Shown piece after piece: positions 1 to 5,935 of a stretch of 9,824 nucleotides of DNA. The position numbers were made by a program, and so were the translations under genes. Positions within the stretch are counted from its first letter, which is position 1; each line of letters starts with the position of its first letter. Origin of the DNA: Rhizobacter sp. (GTDB lineage Bacteria; Pseudomonadota; Gammaproteobacteria; Burkholderiales; Burkholderiaceae); the NCBI GenBank assembly GCA_014379885.1, contig JACMKW010000712.1, forward strand, positions 1-9,824, read 5' to 3'. The notes under the pieces are model-generated. The model had not been told where the DNA came from. It saw nothing but the letters and a program-made list of their open reading frames with translations, and did no database searches.

Positions 1-1
1 G

Positions 2-514
2 CGCGGCATCCGCGTGAAGACCAGCAGTTACACACGACACCACGTCAACATCACGATGACGCAGGCCAAGGCGGTGAGCAACTACACCAACTCCATTCTC
101 GCCAACATGGAAGCCACCGAAGACGGCTACGACGAAGCGCTGCTGCTCGATGCTTCCGGCTTCGTCAGCGAAGGTGCGGGCGAGAACCTGTTCGTGATCA
201 AGGGCGGCGTGGTCTACACACCCGACTTGTCGGCCGGTGCGTTGAACGGCATTACGCGCAACACCGTGTTCGCCATCTGCAAGGACCTGGGCCTGGAGCT
301 GAAGGAAAAGCGCATCACGCGCGATGAGGTCTACATCAGCGACGAAGCCTTCTTCACCGGCACCGCGGCTGAAGTGACGCCGATCCGCGAGCTCGACCGC
401 ATCGAGATCGGCCAAGGCTCGCGCGGGCCGATCACCGAGAAGATCCAGAGCGCGTTCTTCGACATCGTGAACGGGCGCAACCCGAAGTACGCTGAGTGGC
501 TGACGGCTGTTTGA
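2..514 (+). CDS. ilvE: Branched-chain amino acid aminotransferase, 3' part (5' end outside window)
   Basis: PLP-dependent class IV aminotransferase that interconverts valine, leucine and isoleucine with their 2-oxo acids using glutamate/2-oxoglutarate; cytoplasmic. The frame is open from base 2, beginning RGIRVKTSSYTRHH, so the GTG at 14 is internal and the gene starts upstream of the window. About 170 C-terminal residues are visible of a family usually near 300-310. The PLP-lysine region is TQAKAVSNYTNS, with the Lys codon at 68-70, aligning by eye with the AAKAGGNY stretch of E. coli IlvE. The signatures SEGAGENLF, ALNGITRNTV and FFTGTAAEVTPIRELD follow, and the C terminus is normal. The next gene starts 10 bp after the stop, suggesting co-transcription. 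D-amino-acid transaminase or aminodeoxychorismate lyase belong to the same fold, but the GENLF and GTAAEVTP motifs fit IlvE. Confidence 0.95.
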   Translation, partial: RGIRVKTSSYTRHHVNITMTQAKAVSNYTNSILANMEATEDGYDEALLLDASGFVSEGAGENLFVIKGGVVYTPDLSAGALNGITRNTVFAICKDLGLELKEKRITRDEVYISDEAFFTGTAAEVTPIRELDRIEIGQGSRGPITEKIQSAFFDIVNGRNPKYAEWLTAV

Positions 515-524
515 AGGGGCTGAC

Positions 525-761
525 ATGAGTGACATCAAAGCGAGTGACATCAAAGCGCGCGAACCCAAAGCAGTGATCGAAGTTGTGGCCACCGACCTGC
601 AAGGCCCCGGTGTCGTGGCCTGCCCCAACCCGAAGATGACGCTGTGGAGCACCCACCCGAAGGTGTTCATCGACGTGGCGACCACCGGCGTCGGCAAGTG
701 CCCTTATTGCGGCACCGAGTACCGCCTGAAAGCCGGCGAGAAGGTTCACGGCGGTCACTGA
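525..761 (+). CDS. CHCC-type zinc-finger protein (NDUFS6-like zinc ribbon)
   Basis: Small protein of 78 residues with a Cys-His-Cys-Cys zinc-binding pattern: C33, H44, C59 and C62 in the contexts VACPNP, STHPKVF and GKCPYCGTEYRL. This is the zf-CHCC family, related to the zinc domain of mitochondrial complex I subunit NDUFS6. The bacterial members are usually annotated only as zinc-finger domain-containing protein. A purine-rich Shine-Dalgarno (GAAGGGG, about 513-519) precedes the ATG. The N terminus contains an in-frame duplication, SDIKA-SDIKA, from two identical 15-base units. It lies 10 bp after ilvE and its stop is followed one base later by the waaF ATG. A role in respiratory-complex assembly is inference from the family relationship only; nothing in the neighbourhood proves it. 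Confidence 0.9.
   Translation: MSDIKASDIKAREPKAVIEVVATDLQGPGVVACPNPKMTLWSTHPKVFIDVATTGVGKCPYCGTEYRLKAGEKVHGGH
528..557 (+). repeat. 15-bp perfect tandem duplication inside the zinc-finger gene
   Basis: The unit AGTGACATCAAAGCG occurs twice head to tail and in frame, adding one extra SDIKA pentapeptide immediately after the start methionine. It lies in the N-terminal tail ahead of the zinc-binding domain, so function is probably unaffected. The absence of any mismatch between the copies suggests a recent replication-slippage event. Confidence 0.9.
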
Positions 762-762
762 G

Positions 763-1764
763 ATGGCAAGCCTCATCATCGCGCCGCAATGGATTGGCGA
801 CGCGGTGATGTCGGAGCCACTGCTGCGCGCCCTGTCCGAACGCGGCGAGAAGCTCACAGTCGCCGCGCTGCCCTGGGTGGCGCCGGTGTACCGCGCCATG
901 CCGCAGGTGAGTGAAGTGATCGAACTACCGTTCGCCCACGGGCGCCTCGACTGGTCGGCGCGGCGGCGTGTGGCGGCTGGTTTGCGAGGCCGCTTCGACA
1001 CCGCCTACGTGTTGCCAAACTCGCTGAAGGCGGCCCTCATCCCATTCTTCGCCGGCATCCCAAAACGGGTGGGTTATCAAGGCGAAGGCCGCTACATCCT
1101 GCTGAACCAACGCCTGCCCAACCCCGGTGGACGCCCGCCGATGGTCGCGTTCTATCGTGCGTTGGCCGGTGCGGCGGCGCACAGCGAACAACCACGGCTT
1201 CAATTCGACGCCGCCCGCTTGCAGCAAGCCACCGCTGCCGCCTCGCTTGCGCCGCAGGGCTACTGGGCCTTCGCACCCGGCGCCGAATACGGCCCCGCCA
1301 AATGCTGGCCCGCCAGCCATTACGCCGAACTGGCGCGCTCGCTGCACGCAGCCCATGGCCTGCCCATCGTGTTGCTGGGGTCGGGCAAGGAAGCCGTGTT
1401 GTGCGATGAGATCGCCCACGCCGCGCCCGGTGCTTGTGTGGTGCTGGCGGGAAGGACCTCGCTGATCGACGCGATGGCGATCATCGCCGCCGCACGCGGT
1501 GTGGTCAGCAACGACTCAGGCCTGATGCATGTGGCCGCCGCCTTCGGCATCCCACAAGTCGCGGTGTTCGGCTCCACCAGCCCCGAGCACACACCGCCGC
1601 TCAACAACAAGGCGCGTGTGCTCTGGTTGAAGGAAGAACTGCAACTGGACTGCGCGCCCTGCTTCGACCGCGTCTGCCGTTTCGGGCACACCCGCTGCCT
1701 GACCGGCGTGTCGGCCTCACGAGTGCAGACCGCCCTCAACGATGCCCTGCTCCCCGCGCACTGA
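763..1764 (+). CDS. waaF: ADP-heptose:LPS heptosyltransferase II
   Basis: Glycosyltransferase family 9 enzyme that adds the second L-glycero-D-manno-heptose to the inner core of lipopolysaccharide at the cytoplasmic face of the inner membrane, using ADP-heptose. Its 333 residues are close to the usual 335-350. Visible WaaF signatures: IIAPQWIGDAVMSEPLLRAL at 5-24, DTAYVLPNSLKAALIPFFAG at 79-98, APGAEYGPAKCWP at 171-183, and the nucleotide-sugar site NDSGLMHVAAAFG at 250-262 followed by PQVAVFGSTSPEHTPPL. A C-terminal cysteine cluster (C297, C300, C305, C312) is characteristic of WaaF. The ATG lies one base after the upstream stop and lacks a good Shine-Dalgarno, so translational coupling to the zinc-finger gene is likely. 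WaaC (heptosyltransferase I) is the alternative but fits the VLPNS and Cys-cluster motifs less well. Confidence 0.95.
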   Translation: MASLIIAPQWIGDAVMSEPLLRALSERGEKLTVAALPWVAPVYRAMPQVSEVIELPFAHGRLDWSARRRVAAGLRGRFDTAYVLPNSLKAALIPFFAGIPKRVGYQGEGRYILLNQRLPNPGGRPPMVAFYRALAGAAAHSEQPRLQFDAARLQQATAAASLAPQGYWAFAPGAEYGPAKCWPASHYAELARSLHAAHGLPIVLLGSGKEAVLCDEIAHAAPGACVVLAGRTSLIDAMAIIAAARGVVSNDSGLMHVAAAFGIPQVAVFGSTSPEHTPPLNNKARVLWLKEELQLDCAPCFDRVCRFGHTRCLTGVSASRVQTALNDALLPAH

Positions 1765-1835
1765 CATGCATACGCTGCCAACCGCGCCAGGATCGAGTTC
1801 CTCTCGCGCATGAGCCACGCGCCAGGAGCGTCAGG

Positions 1836-2537
1836 TCACAGCACCAGTTTGCCAACGTAGAGGATGGGGCCCGTGGGCGCGCCCGTGGGCGACCCACCCG
1901 GCGGCTCCAGAGTCACGGCCAGGGCCGCCGTGTTGTCGAGCACACGACCACGCTTGACCACCGTGACAGCCTTCTCAGAGATGACCCCCAGCGAGCGTGG
2001 TGCGCCTTGTGGCGGCACGGCCCACAGCTCCAGCGCGCGGTCGGCTTGCAGCGCCACGTTGGAAATAGGCTTGGTGACCATGGACCGCCCATCGGCGCTG
2101 ATGCTGGCCACAAACGAGGCCGGCACCACACCCCCTGCGGGCGCCGTGACACCCGCAGGTGACAGCACCACGATGATGGGCGGCTGCGAAGGCGACGGGC
2201 TGGCCAGCAGCACCGCCAGCGTCACCGCCGCCACCGTGGCGACGCCCGAGAAGGCACGCCACACCGCCAATTGACCCCACCAACCAACCCGCGCTGCGGT
2301 CGCAACCTTGGGCGCGATGCGCGCTTCGATGCGTTGCCACACGCGCGGTGGCGCAAGCACCGGGGCCAAGCTTATGGTGAGTGGCATCAAGCGCGCCTCC
2401 CAGCCTTGAACGGCGAAGCGAAGCCCAGGGTGCGAACGCATCAGCGACACAAAGCGGCGGCGCGCAGGGCCACGCAGCGTGCCGGCTACATAGCTGGCGG
2501 CCAGACGGTCAACAAGTTCGGGGCGGCTGTAGTCCAT
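1836..2537 (-). CDS. RskA-type membrane anti-sigma factor
   Basis: Inner-membrane protein predicted to sequester the ECF sigma factor encoded just upstream on the same strand. In 233 residues it shows an N-terminal cytoplasmic sigma-binding segment (about 8-55, LAASYVAGTLRGPARRRF, then VQGWEARLMPL), one transmembrane helix (about 95-113, AFSGVATVAAVTLAVLLAS), and a periplasmic RskA-like C-terminal domain (about 120-233, with LELWAVPPQGAPRSLGVIS and a final GPILYVGKLVL). It has no HxxxCxxC zinc motif, so it is not a ZAS-type anti-sigma factor. Release would be expected through regulated proteolysis, as for other RskA-like proteins; the signal is unknown. The ATG is 77 bp after the sigma stop, with only a weak purine stretch before it, so an in-frame upstream start is possible. 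It converges on waaF across 71 bp. Confidence 0.85.
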   Translation of the reverse strand: MDYSRPELVDRLAASYVAGTLRGPARRRFVSLMRSHPGLRFAVQGWEARLMPLTISLAPVLAPPRVWQRIEARIAPKVATAARVGWWGQLAVWRAFSGVATVAAVTLAVLLASPSPSQPPIIVVLSPAGVTAPAGGVVPASFVASISADGRSMVTKPISNVALQADRALELWAVPPQGAPRSLGVISEKAVTVVKRGRVLDNTAALAVTLEPPGGSPTGAPTGPILYVGKLVL

Positions 2538-2614
2538 GTCAGTACTCGCCGGGGCGCCCCAAGAGGGCTGATCCGCTTGAGGGACGACGCTGAAGGTGTC
2601 TAGGGGTCGTCATG

Positions 2615-3244
2615 TCATTCAGCCTGCGTGTCGCGCACGACAGCGCTTTCAAGACACGACTTGAGCGACAGCAAGGCGCGCCGCACCCACGACTTCACCG
2701 TGCCCAAGGGCTGACGCATCTGCTCGGCCACCTCGGCATGACTCAGCCCGTCATAGAACGCCAACGCCACACTCTGCCGCTGTTGCGCCGTCAAGCCCTG
2801 CATGCAGCTCGACAAGGCGCGCGCATCCGAGGCCTGGCTCAGAAGCGCCAGCGGTCCGGGTGCGTTGTCGGCCATGTCGTCGTACACGTCTCGTTCCTCG
2901 TCATCATCGTTTGCCAGGGGCACGGGCCGGGTTTGCGGCTCGGTCTGCTTGCGGCGCAGGCTGTCAATCGCGCGGTTGCGCGCCACGCTGGTGAGCCAGG
3001 TCAAGGGCTGGCTCTGTGCTGCGTCGAAAGATTGAGCAGCCCGCCAGACATTGACGTAAACCTCTTGCAGCACGTCTTCGGCTTGCGCCCTGTCCCTGTT
3101 GATACGCAGCACCACGGCAAACAGATGCGAGCTGGTGCGCTCGTACAACGAGGCAAATGCCACACGATCGCCCAGCCCGGCACGCGCCAGCAGGTGCGAC
3201 AACTCGCGGCTTCGCTCACTCCAGTCTTGCGGGTCAGTGGCCAT
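2615..3244 (-). CDS. ECF-type RNA polymerase sigma factor (SigK/RpoE-like)
   Basis: Alternative sigma factor that would redirect RNA polymerase to stress or envelope promoters. In 209 residues region 2 spans about 32-98 (FASLYERTSSHLFAVVLRI, then AEDVLQEVYVNVW and LTWLTSVARNRAIDSLRR), where DVLQE-VYVNVW is the core-binding and -10 recognition helix. A very acidic linker (ANDDDEERDVYDD, 111-123) follows. Region 4 spans about 147-196, with helix-turn-helix GLSHAEVAEQMRQPLGTVKSWVRRAL that recognises the -35. The linked RskA-type anti-sigma gene supports a SigK-like system, usually autoregulated. The ATG at 3244 has no evident Shine-Dalgarno. The 5' leader probably contains the palindrome at 3258-3273. 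The gene diverges from purU. The regulon cannot be read from this window. Confidence 0.92.
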   Translation of the reverse strand: MATDPQDWSERSRELSHLLARAGLGDRVAFASLYERTSSHLFAVVLRINRDRAQAEDVLQEVYVNVWRAAQSFDAAQSQPLTWLTSVARNRAIDSLRRKQTEPQTRPVPLANDDDEERDVYDDMADNAPGPLALLSQASDARALSSCMQGLTAQQRQSVALAFYDGLSHAEVAEQMRQPLGTVKSWVRRALLSLKSCLESAVVRDTQAE

Positions 3245-3257
3245 GGGCAGGTGGGGG

Positions 3258-3273
3258 TGTGATGGATATCACG
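3258..3273. promoter_or_regulatory. Candidate Crp/Fnr-family operator in the sigma-purU divergent spacer
   Basis: TGTGATGGATATCACG contains the perfect inverted repeat GTGAT-GGAT-ATCAC. It resembles the Crp consensus TGTGAnnnnnnTCACA in 9 of 10 fixed positions and the Fnr consensus TTGATnnnnATCAA in 8 of 10. It lies 14-29 bp upstream of the sigma-factor start codon and about 107 bp upstream of purU. If the TAGAAT at 3281-3286 is the sigma-gene -10, the box covers the first transcribed bases, a position that would favour repression. The regulator is not identified. Confidence 0.45.
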
Positions 3274-3280
3274 CTGCGGC

Positions 3281-3286
3281 ATTCTA
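3281..3286 (-). promoter_or_regulatory. Candidate -10 element for the sigma/anti-sigma operon
   Basis: On the minus strand these bases read TAGAAT, five of six matches to TATAAT, about 37 bp upstream of the sigma-gene ATG. No convincing TTGACA-like -35 sits at 16-18 bp, so it could instead depend on an activator or an alternative sigma factor. It is the only -10-like hexamer I noticed between the ATG and the middle of the spacer. Confidence 0.35.
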
Positions 3287-3363
3287 GGGTCGCAAGAACA
3301 CGCAACACGGGGGGTGGGGATGATCGTGTGACGGCGGCTTCTTCTTGCATCTCGGCCCGTCCG

Positions 3364-3369
3364 TACAAT
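3364..3369 (+). promoter_or_regulatory. Candidate purU -10 very close to the start codon
   Basis: TACAAT matches TATAAT in five of six positions and ends 10 bases before the purU ATG at 3380. A start site 6-7 bases downstream would leave a leader of about three to four bases, so the message could be effectively leaderless, consistent with the lack of a Shine-Dalgarno. The upstream TTGCAT (3345-3350) is too close to be a standard -35, and TTCTTG (3342-3347) at 16 bp is weak. Confidence 0.4.
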
Positions 3370-3379
3370 TCCGAGCACC

Positions 3380-4285
3380 ATGCCGCCCAACTTGTCGCAA
3401 TCACGCGAGTTTGTTCTCACCCTGTCGTGCCGCGACGCCAAGGGCATCGTTTTCACCGTCGCGGGCCTGCTGTACCAGGCCGGCTGCAACATCCTTGATT
3501 CGCAGCAATTCGGTGACCTGCCCGATGAAACCGGCGTGCACAGCACCGGCCTGTTCTTCATGCGGGTGCACTTCGAAGCACCGCCGCACCTGGCCAGCAC
3601 CGACACGCTGACCAACCTGTTTACCAGCGTGCGCGAGCAGTTCGGCATGGACGCGCAGTTTCACAGCCTGGCGCGCCGCCCGAGCGTGCTGTTGATGGTG
3701 AGCCAGCACGGCCACTGCCTGAACGACCTGCTGTACCGCTGGCATTCGGGCCAGCTGGGTGTGGACATTCCGGCCATCGTGTCGAACCACGCGGCCTTCG
3801 CCGATCTGGCCGTGCGCTATGGCATCCCCTTTCATCATCTCCCGTTGGTCGCAGGCAGCGGGCCCGAGGCCAAGCGTGCACAAGAGCAGCAGATCGAGGC
3901 CCTGATCACCGAGCATCAGGTCGACCTGGTGGTGCTGGCGCGCTACATGCAGATCCTGAGTCCGGCGTTCTGCACTTTCTTGCGCGGGCGCGCGATCAAC
4001 ATCCACCACAGTTTCCTGCCCAGCTTCAAGGGCGCCAAGCCGTACTACCAGGCGCACGACCGCGGTGTGAAGCTGATCGGCGCGACCGCCCACTACGTGA
4101 CGGCCGAGCTCGATGAAGGCCCCATCATCGAACAAGACGTGGCACGCGTGAACCACTCGCTGAGCGCCGAAGATTTCACCGCCGCCGGCCGCGATGTCGA
4201 ATGCATGGTGCTGGCACGCGCGGTGCGCTGGCACGTGGAACACCGTGTGCTTCTGAATGGCCAGAAGACCGTGATCTTCCTCTGA
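3380..4285 (+). CDS. purU: Formyltetrahydrofolate deformylase
   Basis: Hydrolyses 10-formyl-tetrahydrofolate to formate and tetrahydrofolate, balancing the one-carbon pool and supplying formate for PurT in purine synthesis; cytoplasmic. The 301 residues (usual about 280-300) show an N-terminal ACT domain (about 8-90, REFVLTLSCRDAKGIVFTVAG, then AGCNILDSQQFGD) that in E. coli mediates methionine/glycine control. A formyltransferase-fold domain occupies about 100-301 (PSVLLMVSQHGHCLNDLLYRW, then DLVVLARYMQILSP). The catalytic triad is intact: N207 and H209 in NIHHSFLPSFKGAKPY, and D245 in ELDEGPIIEQD. The start is the ATG immediately after the candidate -10, with no Shine-Dalgarno. It heads a run with the NTF2-like gene 16 bp downstream. 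PurN is excluded by the ACT domain and the HHSFLPSF signature. Confidence 0.95.
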   Translation: MPPNLSQSREFVLTLSCRDAKGIVFTVAGLLYQAGCNILDSQQFGDLPDETGVHSTGLFFMRVHFEAPPHLASTDTLTNLFTSVREQFGMDAQFHSLARRPSVLLMVSQHGHCLNDLLYRWHSGQLGVDIPAIVSNHAAFADLAVRYGIPFHHLPLVAGSGPEAKRAQEQQIEALITEHQVDLVVLARYMQILSPAFCTFLRGRAINIHHSFLPSFKGAKPYYQAHDRGVKLIGATAHYVTAELDEGPIIEQDVARVNHSLSAEDFTAAGRDVECMVLARAVRWHVEHRVLLNGQKTVIFL

Positions 4286-4301
4286 CCTCACACACGCGCC
4301 C

Positions 4302-4751
4302 ATGGCCCGCAACAAGCCCCCTGACATCGCGCTGATGACATCACCCGACGACGCGGAGGCCCAGTTCTATGAAGCGCTGCAACGCGGCGACATCGACAAG
4401 CTCATGGCCGTGTGGTCTGACGACGACGAGATCTGCTGCGTGCACCCCAACGGGCCGCGCGTGGTGGGCGCAGCCGCCATCCGTGCCGCCTTCGACGCCA
4501 TGTTCGCCAACGGCGTGATCGATGCCCGGCCTGAAAAGGTGCGCCGCATCGTCACCCACGGCAGTGCCGTGCACAGCGTGGTGGAGCGCATTCAGGTGCT
4601 GACCGCAGAAGGCCCGCAAGTGGCCTGGGTGATTGCCACCAACGTGTACCTGAAAACCTCGCTGGGCTGGCGCCTGGTGGCCCACCACGCCAGCCCCGGC
4701 TCGGCGCAAGAGCTGCCCGAGGTGGGCGAGACGCCTTCCGTGCTTCACTGA
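4302..4751 (+). CDS. NTF2-like (SnoaL/ketosteroid isomerase-fold) protein
   Basis: Small cone-fold protein of the nuclear transport factor 2-like superfamily, 149 residues. The helical start EAQFYEALQRGDIDKLMAVWSDDDEICCVHPNGPRVVG is typical, followed by AAIRAAFDAMFA and strands ending YLKTSLGWRLVAHHASP. These proteins are usually about 130-150 residues, and the reaction, if any, is unknown. Two starts are possible: ATG 4302, used here, and ATG 4335 (MTSPDDAEAQF), which begins right at the conserved domain and may be the real one. Neither has a clear Shine-Dalgarno. It sits 16 bp after purU and 5 bp before the alpha/beta hydrolase, so the three are probably one transcript. Confidence 0.85.
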   Translation: MARNKPPDIALMTSPDDAEAQFYEALQRGDIDKLMAVWSDDDEICCVHPNGPRVVGAAAIRAAFDAMFANGVIDARPEKVRRIVTHGSAVHSVVERIQVLTAEGPQVAWVIATNVYLKTSLGWRLVAHHASPGSAQELPEVGETPSVLH

Positions 4752-4756
4752 ACACG

Positions 4757-5779
4757 ATGCACAACTACCGCGCCCCCCGCTGGCTCGCGGGCCATGGCCC
4801 GGTGGGCGGTAACCTGCAGACCATCTGGCCGGCGTTGTTCTCGCGCAGCCACCAAGGCCCGGCACCGGCATATCGACGCGAGCGCTGGCCCACCCCCGAT
4901 CAAGACTTCATCGACGTCGATTTCGGCGCTCTCCCCGACGATGAAAGCGTCGCCCGCCCGCTTCTCGTGCTGTTCCACGGCCTGGAAGGCTCCTCGGCCA
5001 GCCACTACGCACGCGCCTTCGCCAACTGGGCACGCGAGAACGGCTGGCGTTATGCCGTGCCGCACTTTCGCGGCTGCTCCGGTGAACTCAACCTCGCTCC
5101 GCGCGCCTACCACTCCGGCGACCATGAAGAGATCGGTTGGGTGCTCAGGCGCATGCGTGAGATTCACCACGGCCCCATCGTCGCGGTAGGCGTGTCGCTG
5201 GGCGGCAATGCGCTGCTGCGCTGGGCTGAAGAGGCCGGCGAGACGGCCTCGCAGACGGTGCGTGCCGTGTGCGCCATCAGCTCGCCCATCGACTTGGCCG
5301 CGGGTGGCCACGCCATCGGCAGCGGCTTCAACCGGCAGGTCTACACCCGAATGTTTTTGCGCAGCATGGTGCCCAAGGCCTTGCGCAAGCTGGCCCAGCA
5401 CCCAGGCTTGTTCGATGGCCGCAAGCTGCAGGCTGCACGTGACCTGTACGACTTCGACAACATCTTCACCGCGCCGCTGCACGGGTTTCGCAGCACCGAA
5501 GACTACTGGGCGCGCGGTTCGGCCAAGCCGCACCTGCACCGCATCCGAATCCCGGCGCTGCTGCTCAATGCGCTCAATGACCCCTTTGTGCCCGCTGCCA
5601 GCTTGCCAAAACAGCACGAGGTTGGTGCTTTCGTGACACTGTGGCAGCCCCAGCACGGTGGCCATGTCGGTTTTGCCCGCGGGCGTTGGCCCGGTCACGT
5701 GCTCACGTTGCCAGAACAGGTGATGGGCTGGATGGGCGCCCACACCGGAGAGGCATCACAGGAGAAAACCGATGGATGA
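4757..5779 (+). CDS. YheT-type alpha/beta-fold hydrolase
   Basis: Alpha/beta hydrolase of the YheT/ABHD1-3 branch, 340 residues (usual about 320-350), cytoplasmic or peripheral; the bacterial substrate is unknown, with carboxylesterase activity likely. The N-terminal signature GHGPVGGNLQTIWPALFSR at 12-30 is diagnostic of this branch. The oxyanion region LLVLFHGLEGSSASHYARAFA at 69-89 leads to FRGCSGELN. The triad is visible: S147 in GVSLGGN, D275 in NALNDPFVP, H303 in GGHVGF. No signal peptide is seen. The last residues (GEASQEKTDG) extend past the domain, and its stop codon overlaps ATG 5772 of the duplicated start of the next gene (ATGGATGA). That ATGA-like overlap suggests the original gene junction was here. 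Confidence 0.92.
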   Translation: MHNYRAPRWLAGHGPVGGNLQTIWPALFSRSHQGPAPAYRRERWPTPDQDFIDVDFGALPDDESVARPLLVLFHGLEGSSASHYARAFANWARENGWRYAVPHFRGCSGELNLAPRAYHSGDHEEIGWVLRRMREIHHGPIVAVGVSLGGNALLRWAEEAGETASQTVRAVCAISSPIDLAAGGHAIGSGFNRQVYTRMFLRSMVPKALRKLAQHPGLFDGRKLQAARDLYDFDNIFTAPLHGFRSTEDYWARGSAKPHLHRIRIPALLLNALNDPFVPAASLPKQHEVGAFVTLWQPQHGGHVGFARGRWPGHVLTLPEQVMGWMGAHTGEASQEKTDG

Positions 5780-5804
5780 CATCGTCAAAGCCGCGCTGAA
5801 CGGA
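5772..5804 (+). other. 11-codon micro-ORF copying the N terminus of the downstream gene
   Basis: ATG at 5772 opens a frame encoding MDDIVKAALNG and stops at TGA 5802-5804. The first nine residues are identical to the N terminus of the protein at 5907. It has its own good Shine-Dalgarno (AGGAGAA, about 5760-5766) and overlaps the hydrolase stop codon. It may be the broken original start of the downstream gene or a translated leader peptide. I cannot tell whether it has a function. Confidence 0.5.
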
Positions 5805-5935
5805 TGACAACCCCTCGCCCAAGGCGTACCTTTGACGATCCCCCAAGGGAATGCGGGCCGGCTTGGGGCGGCCCGGCTCTCGGCCCGCCGCGCCAAGGAG
5901 AACTGAATGGATGACATCGTCAAAGCCGCGCTGAA
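5772..5935 (+). repeat. 29-bp perfect direct repeat flanking a 106-bp insert
   Basis: The 29 bases at 5772-5800 recur exactly at 5907-5935, where they form the start of the downstream gene. The similarity continues less perfectly upstream through the Shine-Dalgarno (AGGAGAA at about 5760 and about 5896). The sequence between, 5801-5906, is very GC-rich toward its right end and can fold on itself: CCCCAAG (5841-5847) pairs with CTTGGGG (5862-5868). CTTTGACGAT (5830-5839) is the exact reverse complement of ATCGTCAAAG inside both repeat copies (5781-5790 and 5916-5925). The flanks outside the repeats do not resemble each other beyond this, so it is not a simple tandem duplication of a 135-bp unit. 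Confidence 0.85.

Noticed and set aside
1783..1827. Two copies of CGCGCCAGGA in the waaF/anti-sigma intergenic gap
   Set aside because: Only 10 bp, 35 bp apart, GC-rich and with no hairpin or T tract; chance is sufficient, and no terminator could be recognised there.
3401..4327. Long minus-strand open frame of about 308 codons opposite purU
   Set aside because: It is antisense to a well-supported enzyme with an intact catalytic triad. High GC keeps the opposite frame open, and the translation has no recognisable domain and a His/Ala/Val/Gln-rich artefactual composition.
4745..5743. Minus-strand open frame of about 332 codons opposite the alpha/beta hydrolase
   Set aside because: Shadow of the hydrolase, whose signature motifs and triad are clear on the plus strand; the antisense product looks like no known family.
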